From Pseudoalteromonas sp. XI10 (GTDB lineage Bacteria; Pseudomonadota; Gammaproteobacteria; Enterobacterales; Alteromonadaceae), in assembly GCF_001469895.1 (NCBI RefSeq), contig NZ_LOPY01000045.1, positions 25,750 to 89,749 of the forward strand: a stretch of DNA of 64,000 nt. The letters run 5' to 3'. The position numbers were made by a program, and so were the translations under genes. Positions 54,509 to 64,000 of this stretch are shown here, one piece after another. The first letter of the stretch is position 1; each line of letters opens with the position of its first letter. Below the pieces are notes generated by a model that saw only the letters and a list, made by a program, of their open reading frames with translations, did not search any database and was not told the DNA's origin.

Positions 54509-57343
54509 ATGTTCACATCACTGCGTGTAAGCTTGCTCACTGCTTTATTGTTCAGCTGTAGTTTGTTTGTTTCGCAGTCTAGCTTTGCATCCACTTCGCT
54601 ACTTGAGCAATTTAGCCAATCCGAGCAATGGCAAGAAAAGCAACAGCTTGCCAAAAAGCTGCTTAATCAAAATACAACAAATCAAGAACTAAGCCTCGAT
54701 ATATACATGCAGCTTGCCGACTTTGCTTTAGAGAGAGGTAATTTCTCTGCGGCGGTAAAAAACTACCAATTGGCAGAGCAAGCAACTAGTTTTACAGCAA
54801 CGCCAAATCGCTACTTTCGTAGCCTAAAAATGCAAGGCGTCACTTATTATTATCAAGGCTTGATGCAACAAGCGGTGCTTGCGTATAGCAAGGCATTAAG
54901 CGTTGCAGAAAAACTACCAGAGCCAATTGCCGAAGCAAACTTACTCAGTAATCTTGGCCTTGCTTACTTTGACATGTTCAATATGGATCAAGCGCTTAAA
55001 TATTACAAAGAAGCGAAAGAAATATATGAAGAGCATGGTAGTGAGCAAGATAAAGCCGACATTTTACACAACATAGCGGGTATTTATATTCGTTTGTCGA
55101 GCTATGATATTGCGCTAGATATGTATAGAGAAACACTAGAAATTTTCCAAAAATTAGGTGATGAAGATGGCGTTGCTCAGTCGTATGGCAATATGGGTGT
55201 GGCTTACTCAGAGCTTGGCCAGTATCAACTTTCTTTACACTACTATCAGCGTGCCTTGCGCTACTACCAAGAAACGAATAACGCTTACTTTCTCTCTTCA
55301 CGCCACACTAATATCGCTAATGTGTATCTTCGCACCGGTGATTTAGAGCTTGCCTTAAGTCATGCAGAAAAAGCCGTTGAGTTTGCAAAAAAAATTGATA
55401 ATAAAACATTAGAGCTGGCTGGCTTATTGTCACAAGCAAAAATCGAGTTATTACAAGGAAAGCTCACTGAAGCTGAGGCCACTCTAACTACCTCAGTTTT
55501 TATGGCTAAACAATATAAAGATGATTTGAGAGTACAAGACGGCGCCGGAATGATGGCCCTAATTAAGTCAGGTAAGGGTGACTATGCAGCAGCCGTTGCT
55601 AGTTTTGATGAGTTTGTTCGTGCATTTAAAAGCGAGCAAAGCCTAAAATTATTAAAGTCGATGGGTGAGCTGCAAAGCCAAATCCAAGCAAGTCAGCTTA
55701 ATCAAGAAATTGTTGAATTAAAGCAGCTACAGAATGTTCAAGAGCTCGAAATGTCTAAACAACGTCAGTTGGGCATTATGCTATTTATCTTGTTTGTGAT
55801 GATAGTGGTGACGGGTATTACTATTTATCGTCGTAACATTGAAAAAGGGGCAAAAGAGCAACTTTCGTTAATGGTTGCTAAACGCACCAAAGAGCTTGAA
55901 GAAACCGCAGAACAATTACGCAGCGCAAATGAAATTAAAAGTCAGTTTTTAGCAAATATTAGCCATGAAATTCGTACACCTTTAACTGCAATCCTAGGCC
56001 AAACCGATAATCTAATGAACGGTTATTATAAACAAGAGCAGTTAAACGATGAGCTGGCTGTTATTCAAAAACAAAGCGATCACTTAAAAGAGCTGATTAA
56101 CGACGTACTTGATATCAGTAAAATCGAAGCTAACAAGCTAGAGTTAAGTCTAAAGGAAGGTGATTTAGTTCGATTACTTACTGATGTTCATTCTATGCTT
56201 AGTGGTCAAGCCAAAGATAAAGGGCTGAATTTTTCATTTCATAATGAGCTTGGCGAACAGTTTTACAGTCAGCTCGACTTTACCCGCATTAAACAAATAC
56301 TTATCAACCTATGCGCCAATGCAATTAAATTCACCAATCAAGGTGAAGTAGAGTTAAAAGTCTATAAAGTAGAGCAAGGCGTATGGTTTCGTGTAACTGA
56401 CACTGGTATTGGTATGAATGCTGAGCAGCTTAAGCAAATCTTTGAATGTTTTAGACAAGGCGACAATAGCATCAGCCGTCGCTTTGGGGGCACCGGGCTT
56501 GGTTTAAGCCTATCGCAACAGCTTGCGATGATGATGGGTGGCTATATCAGTGTTGAAAGTGAGCTAAATAAAGGCAGCATATTTTCGTTTTACTTGCCGT
56601 GTAAAGAGCATACACCAAGCACGGAAACAGTTGAGCTTGCAAAGTTTGTGCAGCCAGCAACAAAAGGCTTGTCTGGTAAAGTGCTGCTTGCTGAAGATCA
56701 CCCAGATAACCGCCGTTTAATTTCTCGTTATTTAGAGTCGATGGGTCTTGAGGTTATTGCGGTAGAAAATGGTGAGCAAGCTGTAGAGTATTGTCTAAAG
56801 GAATTCCCTGATGTGGTGCTGCTCGATATTCAAATGCCAGTGCTAGATGGATTAAATGCACTGAAACTACTACAAGAGTGTGGCTTTACCCAGCCTGTAT
56901 ATGCATTAACTGCCAATGCAATTAGCCACGAAATCGACAGTTACCTTGAAGCTGGTTTTACAGGTTACCTTGCTAAACCGATTGATAAAAAAGTGTTTTA
57001 CACGCAACTTGCTAAGCATTGCAAAAAAGACAGTAACACAACTAAGTCTCAGCATGATATGAGTGACTTAGTTGCAAGCTTTATCAATAGCTTTGAGCAT
57101 GAAAGCGCATTGATACAACAGCATTTTGCTGCTCATGAACTGTTTAATTTACAGCAGGATGCTCACCGTATAGGTGGCGCGGCTAAAATGTTTGAGCTGA
57201 ATGATGTCGCGATGAGTGCCATGGCACTTGAGTCGGCGTTAAAGCAAAATAAACTTACTGACTTAACAAGCTTAGTTGCTCAGCTACTTGAGCAACTACA
57301 TAACGCATCGGTTGATCAGAACAGCTCAATATCACCGTCTTGA
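54509..57343 (+). CDS. TPR-containing hybrid histidine kinase with receiver and Hpt domains
   Basis: A 944-residue orphan phosphorelay kinase. A Sec signal peptide (1-27) leads to a periplasmic TPR array (about 60-390, with tandem YYxxAL-type repeats such as [19 protein letters not shown]) and a coiled coil, a TM (about 424-443), HisKA with His486 ([15 protein letters not shown]), HATPase (about 590-710), a receiver with Asp773 ([13 protein letters not shown]) and a C-terminal Hpt-like domain with His886 ([11 protein letters not shown]). The whole His-Asp-His relay is in one chain, so only a final response regulator is missing. The C-terminal 28 bases overlap the convergent chemoreceptor gene. 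Confidence 0.92.
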   Translation: MFTSLRVSLLTALLFSCSLFVSQSSFASTSLLEQFSQSEQWQEKQQLAKKLLNQNTTNQELSLDIYMQLADFALERGNFSAAVKNYQLAEQATSFTATPNRYFRSLKMQGVTYYYQGLMQQAVLAYSKALSVAEKLPEPIAEANLLSNLGLAYFDMFNMDQALKYYKEAKEIYEEHGSEQDKADILHNIAGIYIRLSSYDIALDMYRETLEIFQKLGDEDGVAQSYGNMGVAYSELGQYQLSLHYYQRALRYYQETNNAYFLSSRHTNIANVYLRTGDLELALSHAEKAVEFAKKIDNKTLELAGLLSQAKIELLQGKLTEAEATLTTSVFMAKQYKDDLRVQDGAGMMALIKSGKGDYAAAVASFDEFVRAFKSEQSLKLLKSMGELQSQIQASQLNQEIVELKQLQNVQELEMSKQRQLGIMLFILFVMIVVTGITIYRRNIEKGAKEQLSLMVAKRTKELEETAEQLRSANEIKSQFLANISHEIRTPLTAILGQTDNLMNGYYKQEQLNDELAVIQKQSDHLKELINDVLDISKIEANKLELSLKEGDLVRLLTDVHSMLSGQAKDKGLNFSFHNELGEQFYSQLDFTRIKQILINLCANAIKFTNQGEVELKVYKVEQGVWFRVTDTGIGMNAEQLKQIFECFRQGDNSISRRFGGTGLGLSLSQQLAMMMGGYISVESELNKGSIFSFYLPCKEHTPSTETVELAKFVQPATKGLSGKVLLAEDHPDNRRLISRYLESMGLEVIAVENGEQAVEYCLKEFPDVVLLDIQMPVLDGLNALKLLQECGFTQPVYALTANAISHEIDSYLEAGFTGYLAKPIDKKVFYTQLAKHCKKDSNTTKSQHDMSDLVASFINSFEHESALIQQHFAAHELFNLQQDAHRIGGAAKMFELNDVAMSAMALESALKQNKLTDLTSLVAQLLEQLHNASVDQNSSISPS

Positions 57344-58566
57344 ATTTTCTCAATTTCTTGATTGGTATCGAAGCGTGAGCGATCGATGCGCTGTTCGTGA
57401 TCGGTTTCTGGTGGTGTGATATTAAACATCGAAAGCTTATCGTCTAAGGTATGGGCAAGGCGAACCAAGTCTTTACTCGATACAGCTTGTATTTGTGAAC
57501 TTGAAAGTGCATCAGAGTTGAGCTCAACCATTGCATCAATACTGGTTTGTGCTTCATCTGACATTTGACTTTGCATAGCAACCTGCTCATGAACACTCTC
57601 AGAAAACGCATTAATTTCTAACATCGCTTGTTCAATTTTATTGGTTTCTTTAGTTGATGCCTCAGATAACTCAACCGTGCGCTCGGTTTCTTTAAGTGCG
57701 GTTTGCATTAATTGATATGCTTGCTCTGTACTATGCTGAATTTTAGCTACCATCTCACGCACTTCTTGTGTTGATTTACTGGTGCGGGCAGCTAGGTTTC
57801 GTACTTCATCAGCGACCACCGCAAAGCCGCGTCCTTGCTCGCCAGCACGCGCAGCTTCAATGGCAGCATTTAGCGCAAGTAAATTAGTTTGTTCGGCAAT
57901 ACTATTGATAACATCAATAACTGAGCCAATCGCATCACTATCTTGCTTAAGTAAAATAATCTGCTCACTGGTGAGGTTAATATTATCGGCAAGCTTGATA
58001 AGACTCGCCTGGCTTTTATCTGTGTCTAAACGGGTTTGTTGTACTGATTTAGTGGCATCAGATACTGAATTAAAAATTTGTTCTAGACTTCTATCTAGCT
58101 CTTTAGATACTTCAATGGTGCGGGTAATAGTATCTGCTAAATCAATACCATGAGCATCTTGGATGGTAGCTTTTTGAGTCATCGATGCATAGGTATCACG
58201 AAGTGCATCAGCCATAGGTAATAAGCGGGCAGATGACGAGTATATTTCGCCAAGCATGTGCTCAACCATCGTCAGGCTTGCATTGAGGGCATGACAAGCT
58301 TGTGGTAATTGACGATCATTTTCGTCAAAACGGAAAGTGAAATCGATGCCTTGCTCAGAAGTAATCTGCTTAACAAAGTAGCTTAAATGATCTTGTTGCT
58401 TTTTATCCGTTGTATAAACAAAAGCAATCAAAGCTAGCCATGGAATGATTACAACAAGTGTAAGCACAGCCATAGCAGTAGTAGAAAAATCAAATACAGT
58501 AAAACTAGCAATACAACTAAGTAAGCTTACTAAGAATAGAACTACAGCTACTTTAATGCGAGTCAT
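57316..58566 (-). CDS. Methyl-accepting chemotaxis protein without a sensor domain
   Basis: A 416-residue receptor. Two adjacent N-terminal TM helices (about 5-22 and 29-50) leave almost no periplasmic loop, and no recognisable HAMP or sensor domain follows. The signalling domain (about 130-390) carries the hairpin signature [20 protein letters not shown] and [21 protein letters not shown], flanked by coiled coils. It must sense through the membrane, its cytoplasmic stretch (50-130) or a partner (inference). It overlaps the TPR hybrid kinase gene end by 28 bases. Confidence 0.92.
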   Translation of the reverse strand: MTRIKVAVVLFLVSLLSCIASFTVFDFSTTAMAVLTLVVIIPWLALIAFVYTTDKKQQDHLSYFVKQITSEQGIDFTFRFDENDRQLPQACHALNASLTMVEHMLGEIYSSSARLLPMADALRDTYASMTQKATIQDAHGIDLADTITRTIEVSKELDRSLEQIFNSVSDATKSVQQTRLDTDKSQASLIKLADNINLTSEQIILLKQDSDAIGSVIDVINSIAEQTNLLALNAAIEAARAGEQGRGFAVVADEVRNLAARTSKSTQEVREMVAKIQHSTEQAYQLMQTALKETERTVELSEASTKETNKIEQAMLEINAFSESVHEQVAMQSQMSDEAQTSIDAMVELNSDALSSSQIQAVSSKDLVRLAHTLDDKLSMFNITPPETDHEQRIDRSRFDTNQEIEKIQDGDIELF

Positions 58567-58682
58567 TGAGGGGGTCCTTACCTTTTAATCCTATAATGTA
58601 TAGAACAAATTTCTATTTATTACCAATAAACTTATTCTGTAAAAGTATAACTTTTAAGGTGTTATGTCCTTAGTTTTACGCA

Positions 58683-58714
58683 AAAAAAATGCCTGTATTA
58701 AACAGGCATTTTTT
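58683..58714. terminator. Terminator after rho
   Basis: AAAATGCCTGT and ACAGGCATTTT pair around an ATTAA loop, with A- and T-runs on both sides. It serves rho (leftward). No gene occupies the remaining gap to the chemoreceptor start at 58566. Confidence 0.92.
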
Positions 58715-58729
58715 AAAAACTAGTAATAG

Positions 58730-59989
58730 TTACTGACGTTTCATTGAGTCAAAGAATTCATCATTGGTTTTGCTCATTGAAAGCTTATCAATTAAGAATT
58801 CCATGGCATCAATTTCTGACATCTCATGAACGATCTTACGTAAGATCCACATCTTTTGTAGTTCATCAGGTTTAGTGAGTAACTCTTCGCGACGCGTACC
58901 TGAGCGGTTAAAGTCAATCGCTGGGAATACACGCTTTTCAGCAATCTTACGATTTAAGTGTAATTCCATGTTACCTGTACCTTTGAACTCTTCGTAGATA
59001 ACTTCGTCCATCTTCGAACCGGTATCGATAAGAGCCGTTGCGATAATTGTTAAGCTACCGCCTTCTTCTACGTTACGAGCAGCACCAAAGAAACGCTTTG
59101 GTTTGTGTAATGCGTTTGCATCAACACCACCAGTTAATACCTTACCTGATGATGGGATTACGGTATTGTAGGCACGAGCAAGACGTGTGATTGAATCAAG
59201 TAAGATAACCACGTCTTTTTTGTGCTCAACCAGGCGCTTCGCTTTTTCAATTACCATCTCAGCAACTTGAACGTGACGGCTTGCAGGCTCATCAAACGTT
59301 GAAGCAACTACTTCACCTTTTACAAGGCGCTGCATCTCTGTAACTTCCTCTGGACGTTCGTCGATTAGAAGTACCATTAGCTCACAATCAGGTTGGTTAT
59401 AGCTGATTGATTGCGCAATGTTTTGCAGTAGCATCGTTTTACCGGCTTTTGGCGGCGCAACGATAAGTGCACGTTGGCCTTTACCAATTGGTGAGGCTAA
59501 ATCAAGTACACGTGCTGTGATGTCTTCAGTACTACCGTTACCACGCTCCATACGTAAACGTTCGTTTGCGTGCAGTGGGGTAAGGTTTTCAAATAGGATT
59601 TTTGTGCGAGAATTTTCAGGTTTGTCGAAGTTTACTTCATTTACTTTTAATAGTGCGAAGTAACGTTCACCGTCTTTAGGTGGACGAATAAGGCCTGAAA
59701 TTGAGTCACCAGTACGCATGCTGAATCGACGGATTTGACTCGGTGATACATAAATATCATCTGGGCCGGCTAAGTAAGATGCTTCAGATGATCTTAAGAA
59801 ACCAAAACCATCTTGTAAGATCTCTAGTACACCGCCGCCATAGATATTTTCACCGCTTTTAGCGTGCGCTTTAAGGATGGCGAAAATAATGTCTTGTTTT
59901 CTTAAACGGGCTACGTTTTCGAGCCCCATGGACTCAGCTAAGTTTACAAGCTCTTTGATAGACTTGTCTTTTAATTCGCGTAAATGCAT
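58730..59989 (-). CDS. rho: Transcription termination factor Rho
   Basis: A 419-residue hexameric RNA helicase. The N-terminal Rho_N and RNA-binding cold-shock domain (about 1-125: [15 protein letters not shown]) precedes an ATPase domain with the P-loop [13 protein letters not shown], Walker [12 protein letters not shown]-loop [12 protein letters not shown] and R-loop regions ([15 protein letters not shown]). It is the same length as E. coli Rho (419). It follows trxA on the minus strand, separated by a terminator and a 145-base leader; Rho genes are often autoregulated in this leader. Confidence 0.98.
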   Translation of the reverse strand: MHLRELKDKSIKELVNLAESMGLENVARLRKQDIIFAILKAHAKSGENIYGGGVLEILQDGFGFLRSSEASYLAGPDDIYVSPSQIRRFSMRTGDSISGLIRPPKDGERYFALLKVNEVNFDKPENSRTKILFENLTPLHANERLRMERGNGSTEDITARVLDLASPIGKGQRALIVAPPKAGKTMLLQNIAQSISYNQPDCELMVLLIDERPEEVTEMQRLVKGEVVASTFDEPASRHVQVAEMVIEKAKRLVEHKKDVVILLDSITRLARAYNTVIPSSGKVLTGGVDANALHKPKRFFGAARNVEEGGSLTIIATALIDTGSKMDEVIYEEFKGTGNMELHLNRKIAEKRVFPAIDFNRSGTRREELLTKPDELQKMWILRKIVHEMSEIDAMEFLIDKLSMSKTNDEFFDSMKRQ

Positions 59990-60134
59990 ATTGGTGGGTT
60001 CTTTATTACAATTGTCATACTCAAAATCATCGTTTGATACATGAGTGAGGTTTGTTGGTATAACTAAGGATTAGTTGGCTTTATAAACTAGCAGGTCACT
60101 AGCAAGGCGTCCAGTCTTTAAACAAAATAAAGCT

Positions 60135-60161
60135 AAAAAAAGGGCAAAAAGCCCTTTTTTT
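60135..60161 (-). terminator. Rho-independent terminator of trxA
   Basis: AAAAAAGGGC and GCCCTTTTTT pair around an AAAAA loop and lie 10 bases beyond the trxA stop. It separates trxA from rho. Confidence 0.93.
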
Positions 60162-60170
60162 ATATTTTCA

Positions 60171-60497
60171 TTAGATGTTGTTTTCTAAAAACTCTACTAA
60201 TTGAGTTTTAGAAAGTGCACCAACTTTAGTTGCTGCAACTTGACCATCTTTGAAAAGAAGTAATGTAGGGATACCACGGATACCAAACTTTGGTGGTGTG
60301 CCTGCATTTTGGTCGATGTTAAGTTTACCAACGGTAACTCGGCCATCAAACTCGCCAGCTACTTCGTCAAGAATAGGGGCGATCATTTTACAAGGTCCGC
60401 ACCATTCAGCCCAAAAATCAACAAGTACAGGTTTGTCTGATTGTAGTACGTCAGCTTCAAAGCTATCGTCAGTTAATTGAATAATTTTCTCGCTCAT
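60171..60497 (-). CDS. trxA: Thioredoxin 1
   Basis: A 108-residue thioredoxin. The active site is [14 protein letters not shown], and the cis-Pro is in [12 protein letters not shown]. It reduces disulfides in cytosolic proteins using thioredoxin reductase. GGAGATCGC precedes the ATG. Gene order trxA-rho and divergent rhlB match the E. coli region. Confidence 0.98.
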   Translation of the reverse strand: MSEKIIQLTDDSFEADVLQSDKPVLVDFWAEWCGPCKMIAPILDEVAGEFDGRVTVGKLNIDQNAGTPPKFGIRGIPTLLLFKDGQVAATKVGALSKTQLVEFLENNI

Positions 60498-60587
60498 TGC
60501 GATCTCCGATTAGTTAGGCGAAATATTTAATGCGTATTTAAACACTCTTGTTTCTTATTGCAAGTTTAAACGTTATGCTTAAACGCT

Positions 60588-61862
60588 ATGACTAAGACAC
60601 ATTTGACCGATAAAAAGTTTTCAGACTTTGCTATCGCACCGGAAGTGGTTGCCGGTTTAACCGAAAATGGGTTTGAATATTGCACACCCATTCAAGCGAA
60701 ATGCCTACCTTTTATTTGTGAAGGCCGCGATATTGCGGGCCAAGCGCAAACAGGTACGGGCAAAACGTTGGCGTTTTTAACTGCCACATGCCATCGGTTA
60801 TTACAATCTAGCAAAGCATCTAGTAAACATCCAAGAGCCCTGATCATGGCCCCAACAAGGGAGCTGGCGATTCAGATACACAAAGATGCAAAAATTTTAG
60901 CGCCACACTGTAATCTTAACTTAGGATTAGTATATGGTGGCGAAGATTACGAAAAACAACGTGCACAACTAGAAAAAGGCGTTGATATTTTAATTGGTAC
61001 TACTGGACGCCTAATCGATTTATATAAACAGGGCTGCTATACCCTCAATGAAATCGAGGTTGTAGTACTTGATGAAGCTGATCGCATGTTCGATTTAGGC
61101 TTTATAAAAGATATTCGTTATATGTTTAGACGTATGCCAGAAACCTCTGAGCGACTAAACCTATTATTTTCTGCAACCTTGTCATATCGTGTGCAGGAAT
61201 TAGCCTTTGAACATATGACTAACCCAGAGCACGTACAAGTTGAACCTGATGTAAAAACAGGTAAGCGTATTCAAGAAGAGCTATTCCATCCATCACAAGA
61301 TGACAAAATTAAGTTACTGTTAACTTTAATTGAAGAAGAATGGCCAGATAAAGCGATTGTGTTTGCAAATACGAAACACAGTTGTGAGAATGTTTATGCA
61401 TGGATGAAAGCCGATGGTCACCGAGTTGGGTTATTAACCGGTGATGTAAACCAGAAAAAGCGTCAATCAATTTTGGCTCAATTTACCAAAGGCGATTTAG
61501 ACTTTTTAGTAGCAACAGACGTTGCAGCTCGTGGTTTACATATCCCAGAAGTAAGTCATGTATTTAATTTTGATTTGCCAGATGATTGTGAAGACTATGT
61601 ACACCGTATTGGTCGTACCGGACGTGCTGGTGCATCAGGACACGCTATTAGCTTTGCCTGTGAACAGTATGCCTATAATCTCCACGAAATTGAGCAATAT
61701 ATAGAACACAGCATTCCATTATCACATTATGATAAAAGTGCATTGCTTGATGATTTAACTAAGCCTACTATTCAGAAAAAGCGGAACTATTCTACAGGCC
61801 CACGTAATCGTAATAACAACGGACGTCGACCAAATAATAGTTACCAGAAATCACGGTCGTAA
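60588..61862 (+). CDS. rhlB: ATP-dependent RNA helicase RhlB
   Basis: A 424-residue DEAD-box helicase, part of the RNA degradosome in E. coli. Motifs: [50 protein letters not shown]. It opens with [16 protein letters not shown], close to E. coli RhlB. A basic Asn/Arg-rich tail (about 400-424) fits RNA contact. No ribosome site is evident before the ATG. It is divergent from trxA and followed by gppA. Confidence 0.97.
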   Translation: MTKTHLTDKKFSDFAIAPEVVAGLTENGFEYCTPIQAKCLPFICEGRDIAGQAQTGTGKTLAFLTATCHRLLQSSKASSKHPRALIMAPTRELAIQIHKDAKILAPHCNLNLGLVYGGEDYEKQRAQLEKGVDILIGTTGRLIDLYKQGCYTLNEIEVVVLDEADRMFDLGFIKDIRYMFRRMPETSERLNLLFSATLSYRVQELAFEHMTNPEHVQVEPDVKTGKRIQEELFHPSQDDKIKLLLTLIEEEWPDKAIVFANTKHSCENVYAWMKADGHRVGLLTGDVNQKKRQSILAQFTKGDLDFLVATDVAARGLHIPEVSHVFNFDLPDDCEDYVHRIGRTGRAGASGHAISFACEQYAYNLHEIEQYIEHSIPLSHYDKSALLDDLTKPTIQKKRNYSTGPRNRNNNGRRPNNSYQKSRS

Positions 61863-61910
61863 TAAACGGCCGTTGTTGAAGACTTAGTAGTAACTAGAGG
61901 TTTTTGAACG

Positions 61911-63404
61911 GTGGGGCAACTTCAACCGCAAAAAAATGTGTATGCAGTAATCGACTTAGGATCAAATAGCTTTCATATGCTGATCGCTAAATCGATTGCT
62001 GGCGGTCTACAAACGATCGGTCGAGTCAAACGTAAAGTAAGGCTTGCTGCAGGGCTTGATGAAAACAACGTCCTTAGCACTGAAGCCATGCAACGAGGTT
62101 GGGAATGCCTAGCCTTGTTTGCTGAACGTCTGCAAGACATACCACAGAAAAACATCACAATTGTTGCGACCGCAACTTTACGTCTTGCTAGCAATGCTGA
62201 TGTATTCAAGCATAAAGCTGAACAGATCCTTGGTCATAAAATCAATGTTATCAGCGGTGAGCTAGAAGCTAAGACAATCTATAAAGGCGTGGCGCACACC
62301 TCAGCTTGCAGCGGTAAACAACTGGTTATCGATATTGGCGGAGCCAGTACCGAAGTTGTTATCGGTCAGGGCTTTGATGCACTGCATTATAAAAGCCTGC
62401 ATATGGGCTGTGTTACCTTCCTAGAACGCTACTTCAAAGATCAAAAGCTCAGTAATGAAAACTTTGCTGCTGCAATTAAAGCTGCAAGTGAAGTGGTTGC
62501 AGAAATAGTCGATGAATACCAAGCAACTGGATGGCAAATTGCGAGCGGCGCGTCAGGCACAGTACAAGCGATTCAAGAAATCATGGTTGCACAAAACCAA
62601 GATGAGCTTTTAACGCTTGATAAACTTCTCGCTATTAAAGAGCAATCAGTGCAATTTGAAACAATTGCTGATCTTGAGCTTCCTGGCTTGAGTGAAGAGC
62701 GTCGTCTAGTGTTTGTTTCTGGCCTCGCTATCTTGATCGCCTTGTTTGAATCTCTAGATATAAAACAAATGGGTCTTGCACGCGGTGCATTGCGTGAAGG
62801 TGTTTTATATAGCATGGTGCCAGAGCTTCATAACCACGACATCCGCAAGCGTACAGTTGATGGTTTAATGAGTCGCTATCATGTAGATCAAAAACAGGCT
62901 TGTCGGGTTGCGCAACTTGCAGAGCAGTTGGCAAAAAGTGTCATGGGGCAATGGCAATCAATCGATGAAAATGCAATCGCATTACTAAGAACAGTAGCAA
63001 AATTGCACGAGATTGGCTTACTAATAGAATACAAGCTTTATCATAAGCACACAGCTTACATTATAGAAAATACTGATATGCCAGGATTCTCGCAATCTGA
63101 GCATAAACTAATTACCGCTGTTGCTAGTGAACACCGTGCTGATCTTATTAAAAACAACTTTGCTCACTTGGGCTGTCATCAAGTACTCGCAGAGTGTTTA
63201 ACAAGAGTTGTGCGGATCGCTGTGATCTTATCAATGCGTCGCCAAGATGATGTACTACCAGCGATTGATCTCAGTGTTAATAAAAACACCCTGACACTGA
63301 CATTTGATGGTGATTGGTTAAAATATCACCCATTAATGGCCAGTGAACTGCAACTAGAGTCCAAGCTACAAGCAAAAGTAGGTTGGAAGCTCATAGTAAA
63401 ATAA
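61911..63404 (+). CDS. gppA: Guanosine pentaphosphate phosphohydrolase (Ppx/GppA family)
   Basis: A 497-residue ASKHA-fold phosphatase that converts pppGpp to ppGpp in the stringent response. Signatures are VIDLGSNSFHMLIAK and VIDIGGASTEVVIG, with FVSGLAILIA later. GppA rather than Ppx is favoured by similarity over the first 330 residues and position after rhlB, as in E. coli. The start is GTG 61911 with AGAGG ten bases upstream. Its product acts on rRNA promoters, and an rrn operon lies directly downstream. A terminator separates them. Confidence 0.94.
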   Translation: MGQLQPQKNVYAVIDLGSNSFHMLIAKSIAGGLQTIGRVKRKVRLAAGLDENNVLSTEAMQRGWECLALFAERLQDIPQKNITIVATATLRLASNADVFKHKAEQILGHKINVISGELEAKTIYKGVAHTSACSGKQLVIDIGGASTEVVIGQGFDALHYKSLHMGCVTFLERYFKDQKLSNENFAAAIKAASEVVAEIVDEYQATGWQIASGASGTVQAIQEIMVAQNQDELLTLDKLLAIKEQSVQFETIADLELPGLSEERRLVFVSGLAILIALFESLDIKQMGLARGALREGVLYSMVPELHNHDIRKRTVDGLMSRYHVDQKQACRVAQLAEQLAKSVMGQWQSIDENAIALLRTVAKLHEIGLLIEYKLYHKHTAYIIENTDMPGFSQSEHKLITAVASEHRADLIKNNFAHLGCHQVLAECLTRVVRIAVILSMRRQDDVLPAIDLSVNKNTLTLTFDGDWLKYHPLMASELQLESKLQAKVGWKLIVK

Positions 63405-63408
63405 CGTT

Positions 63409-63432
63409 AAAAGGCCCTTTGGGGCCTTTTTT
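63409..63432 (+). terminator. Rho-independent terminator of gppA
   Basis: AAAAGGCCC and GGGCCTTTT pair around a TTTG loop and lead into a T-run, five bases after the stop codon. Confidence 0.93.
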
Positions 63433-63505
63433 AGTGCTATTTTTACCCGTTTCGTTCGTATTTTGCGCGAACAGTCGTTTTTTTCATAAAAACTTCAAAA
63501 AACAG

Positions 63506-63533
63506 TTGATCTCAATTTGGATCTCCCTATAAT
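63506..63533 (+). promoter_or_regulatory. Upstream rrn promoter (P1-like)
   Basis: TTGATC (63506-63511) and TATAAT (63528-63533) are 16 bases apart. An A/T-rich stretch precedes them (UP element-like), and a GC-rich discriminator (GCGCATC) follows, the pattern of ppGpp-controlled rRNA promoters. Confidence 0.72.
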
Positions 63534-63640
63534 GCGCATCCACCGACACGGCGGACTGCTTACAAAAAAGCAAAACGACGAGTTGGTTGAGTCAAGTAAA
63601 ACTGAGTTTTGAAAAAATAAACTTTTCTCAAAATTAAGTG

Positions 63641-63668
63641 TTGACAAAAATAACGGCTTGCGTAAAAT
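63641..63668 (+). promoter_or_regulatory. Downstream rrn promoter (P2-like)
   Basis: A consensus TTGACA (63641-63646) and TAAAAT (63663-63668) are 16 bases apart. A/T-rich DNA lies upstream and a GC-containing discriminator (GCACAGCCC) downstream. Confidence 0.8.
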
Positions 63669-63677
63669 GCACAGCCC

Positions 63678-63712
63678 TTGAGACGCGAAAGTATCTCAAA
63701 TGTTCTTTAACA
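63678..63712 (+). promoter_or_regulatory. rRNA antitermination boxB/boxA region
   Basis: TTGAGA and TCTCAA (63678-63683, 63694-63699) form a boxB-like stem with a CGCGAAAG-type loop. TGTTCTTTAACA (63701-63712) is a close match to rrn boxA, where the NusB/NusE complex binds. Confidence 0.8.
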
Positions 63713-63924
63713 ATATAAAGCAATCATCTGTGTGGGCACTCGTACAGATTGAGTTCTAACAGCGAAACTTAGTTTACTAAGTAACGCAAACAAATTTAGA
63801 GTCTCAATTGAACTGAGTGACCAACAGAAACAAGTTTACTTGTTTCAGCACAGTCAATTCGATATCGAAAGATATCAAAATTCAGAATTCATTGAGCACG
63901 AAACTTCGGTTTCAAAAAACTTTT
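63713..63924 (+). other. 16S rRNA leader with several small hairpins
   Basis: The 5-prime leader contains at least four perfect stems: ACTTAG/CTAAGT with a TTTA loop (63766-63781), GAAACAAG/CTTGTTTC with TTTA (63827-63846), GATATC/GATATC with GAAA (63861-63876) and GAAAC/GTTTC with TTCG (63900-63913). They probably help fold and process precursor 16S rRNA. No open reading frame of note is present. Confidence 0.65.
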
Positions 63925-64000
63925 AATTGAAGAGTTTGATCATGGCTCAGATTGAACGCTGGCGGCAGGCCTAACACATGCAAGTCGAGCGGAAACGAAG
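63925..64000 (+). rRNA. rrs: 16S ribosomal RNA, 5-prime end
   Basis: AATTGAAGAGTTTGATCATG marks the mature 5-prime end region, followed by GGCTCAGATTGAACGCTGGC and the CTAACACATGCAAGTCG conserved block. Only about 76 bases are in the window; the gene continues past the right edge. The gammaproteobacterial form (GGCGGCAGGCCTAACAC) agrees with the protein-based placement. Confidence 0.98.

Noticed and set aside
1..64000. CRISPR arrays, insertion sequences, prophage, toxin-antitoxin pairs and tRNA genes
   Set aside because: Looked for by eye in the gaps and among the proteins; no regularly spaced repeats, transposases, phage structural genes or cloverleaf sequences were seen. XerC here is the chromosomal recombinase, not an integrase.

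Overview
The window reads as a chromosomal segment of a marine gammaproteobacterium of the Alteromonadales, most likely Pseudoalteromonas or a close relative. This is inferred from AT-leaning DNA, enterobacterial-like gene blocks (trxA/rho/rhlB/gppA, lptM/lysA/dapF/xerC/yigB with divergent cyaY, hemC/hemD/hemX/hemY, ubiD/fre), the folM-folE-folX cluster, secreted S8 and S9 peptidases, and the style of the ribosomal RNA leader at the right edge. No phage, insertion sequence, CRISPR array, tRNA or integrative element was seen.

Layout. 1-6.7 kb: the start of a cytochrome c556 gene, a DUF2721 membrane protein, a large secreted subtilase with a sorting-type C-terminus, and a lipoprotein oligopeptidase B-like enzyme. 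6.7-10.5 kb: a leftward unit of two spondin-domain proteins followed by an OmpR-type response regulator and its histidine kinase, with three 11-bp-spaced repeats upstream. 10.5-14.9 kb: two small membrane proteins, the tetrahydromonapterin operon (folM-folE-folX), nadE and yceH. 14.9-21.8 kb: a CHASE hybrid kinase, a penicillin-acylase-type Ntn hydrolase and a diguanylate cyclase. 22-25.4 kb: a GNAT-nitrilase fusion translationally coupled to a Gdx/SugE-type exporter, an EamA transporter and a MAPEG protein. 25.5-30.2 kb: a BlaI-type repressor with an M56-TonB protein, rluF, and small accessory genes. 30.2-36.9 kb: the yigB-xerC-DUF484-dapF-lysA-lptM operon, divergent from cyaY-esterase-DUF2914. 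36.9-43.5 kb: hemC, a fused hemD-hemX and hemY, then a MASE1-CHASE hybrid kinase. 43.6-50.9 kb: add, a CBS protein, ubiD-fre, an MliC-like lipoprotein, DUF808 and an S9 peptidase. 51-58.6 kb: a zinc-ribbon/Sel1 membrane protein, dbpA, a DnaJ-related protein, a TPR hybrid kinase and a chemotaxis receptor. 58.7-64 kb: rho, trxA, rhlB, gppA, then rrn promoters, leader and the first bases of 16S rRNA.

How it works together. Most genes are housekeeping: haem, lysine/peptidoglycan precursor, ubiquinone, NAD, pterin, RNA turnover and termination. On top sits a dense sensory layer of four histidine kinases (three of them hybrids with no cognate regulator beside them), one diguanylate cyclase and one chemotaxis receptor. 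An exported hydrolase set (subtilase, two S9 peptidases, an Ntn acylase) fits a particle-degrading marine lifestyle. The least conventional parts are the spondin/two-component unit, the GNAT-nitrilase/Gdx coupling, the HemD-HemX fusion that keeps an internal start signal, and the BlaI/M56-TonB pair with nested operators.
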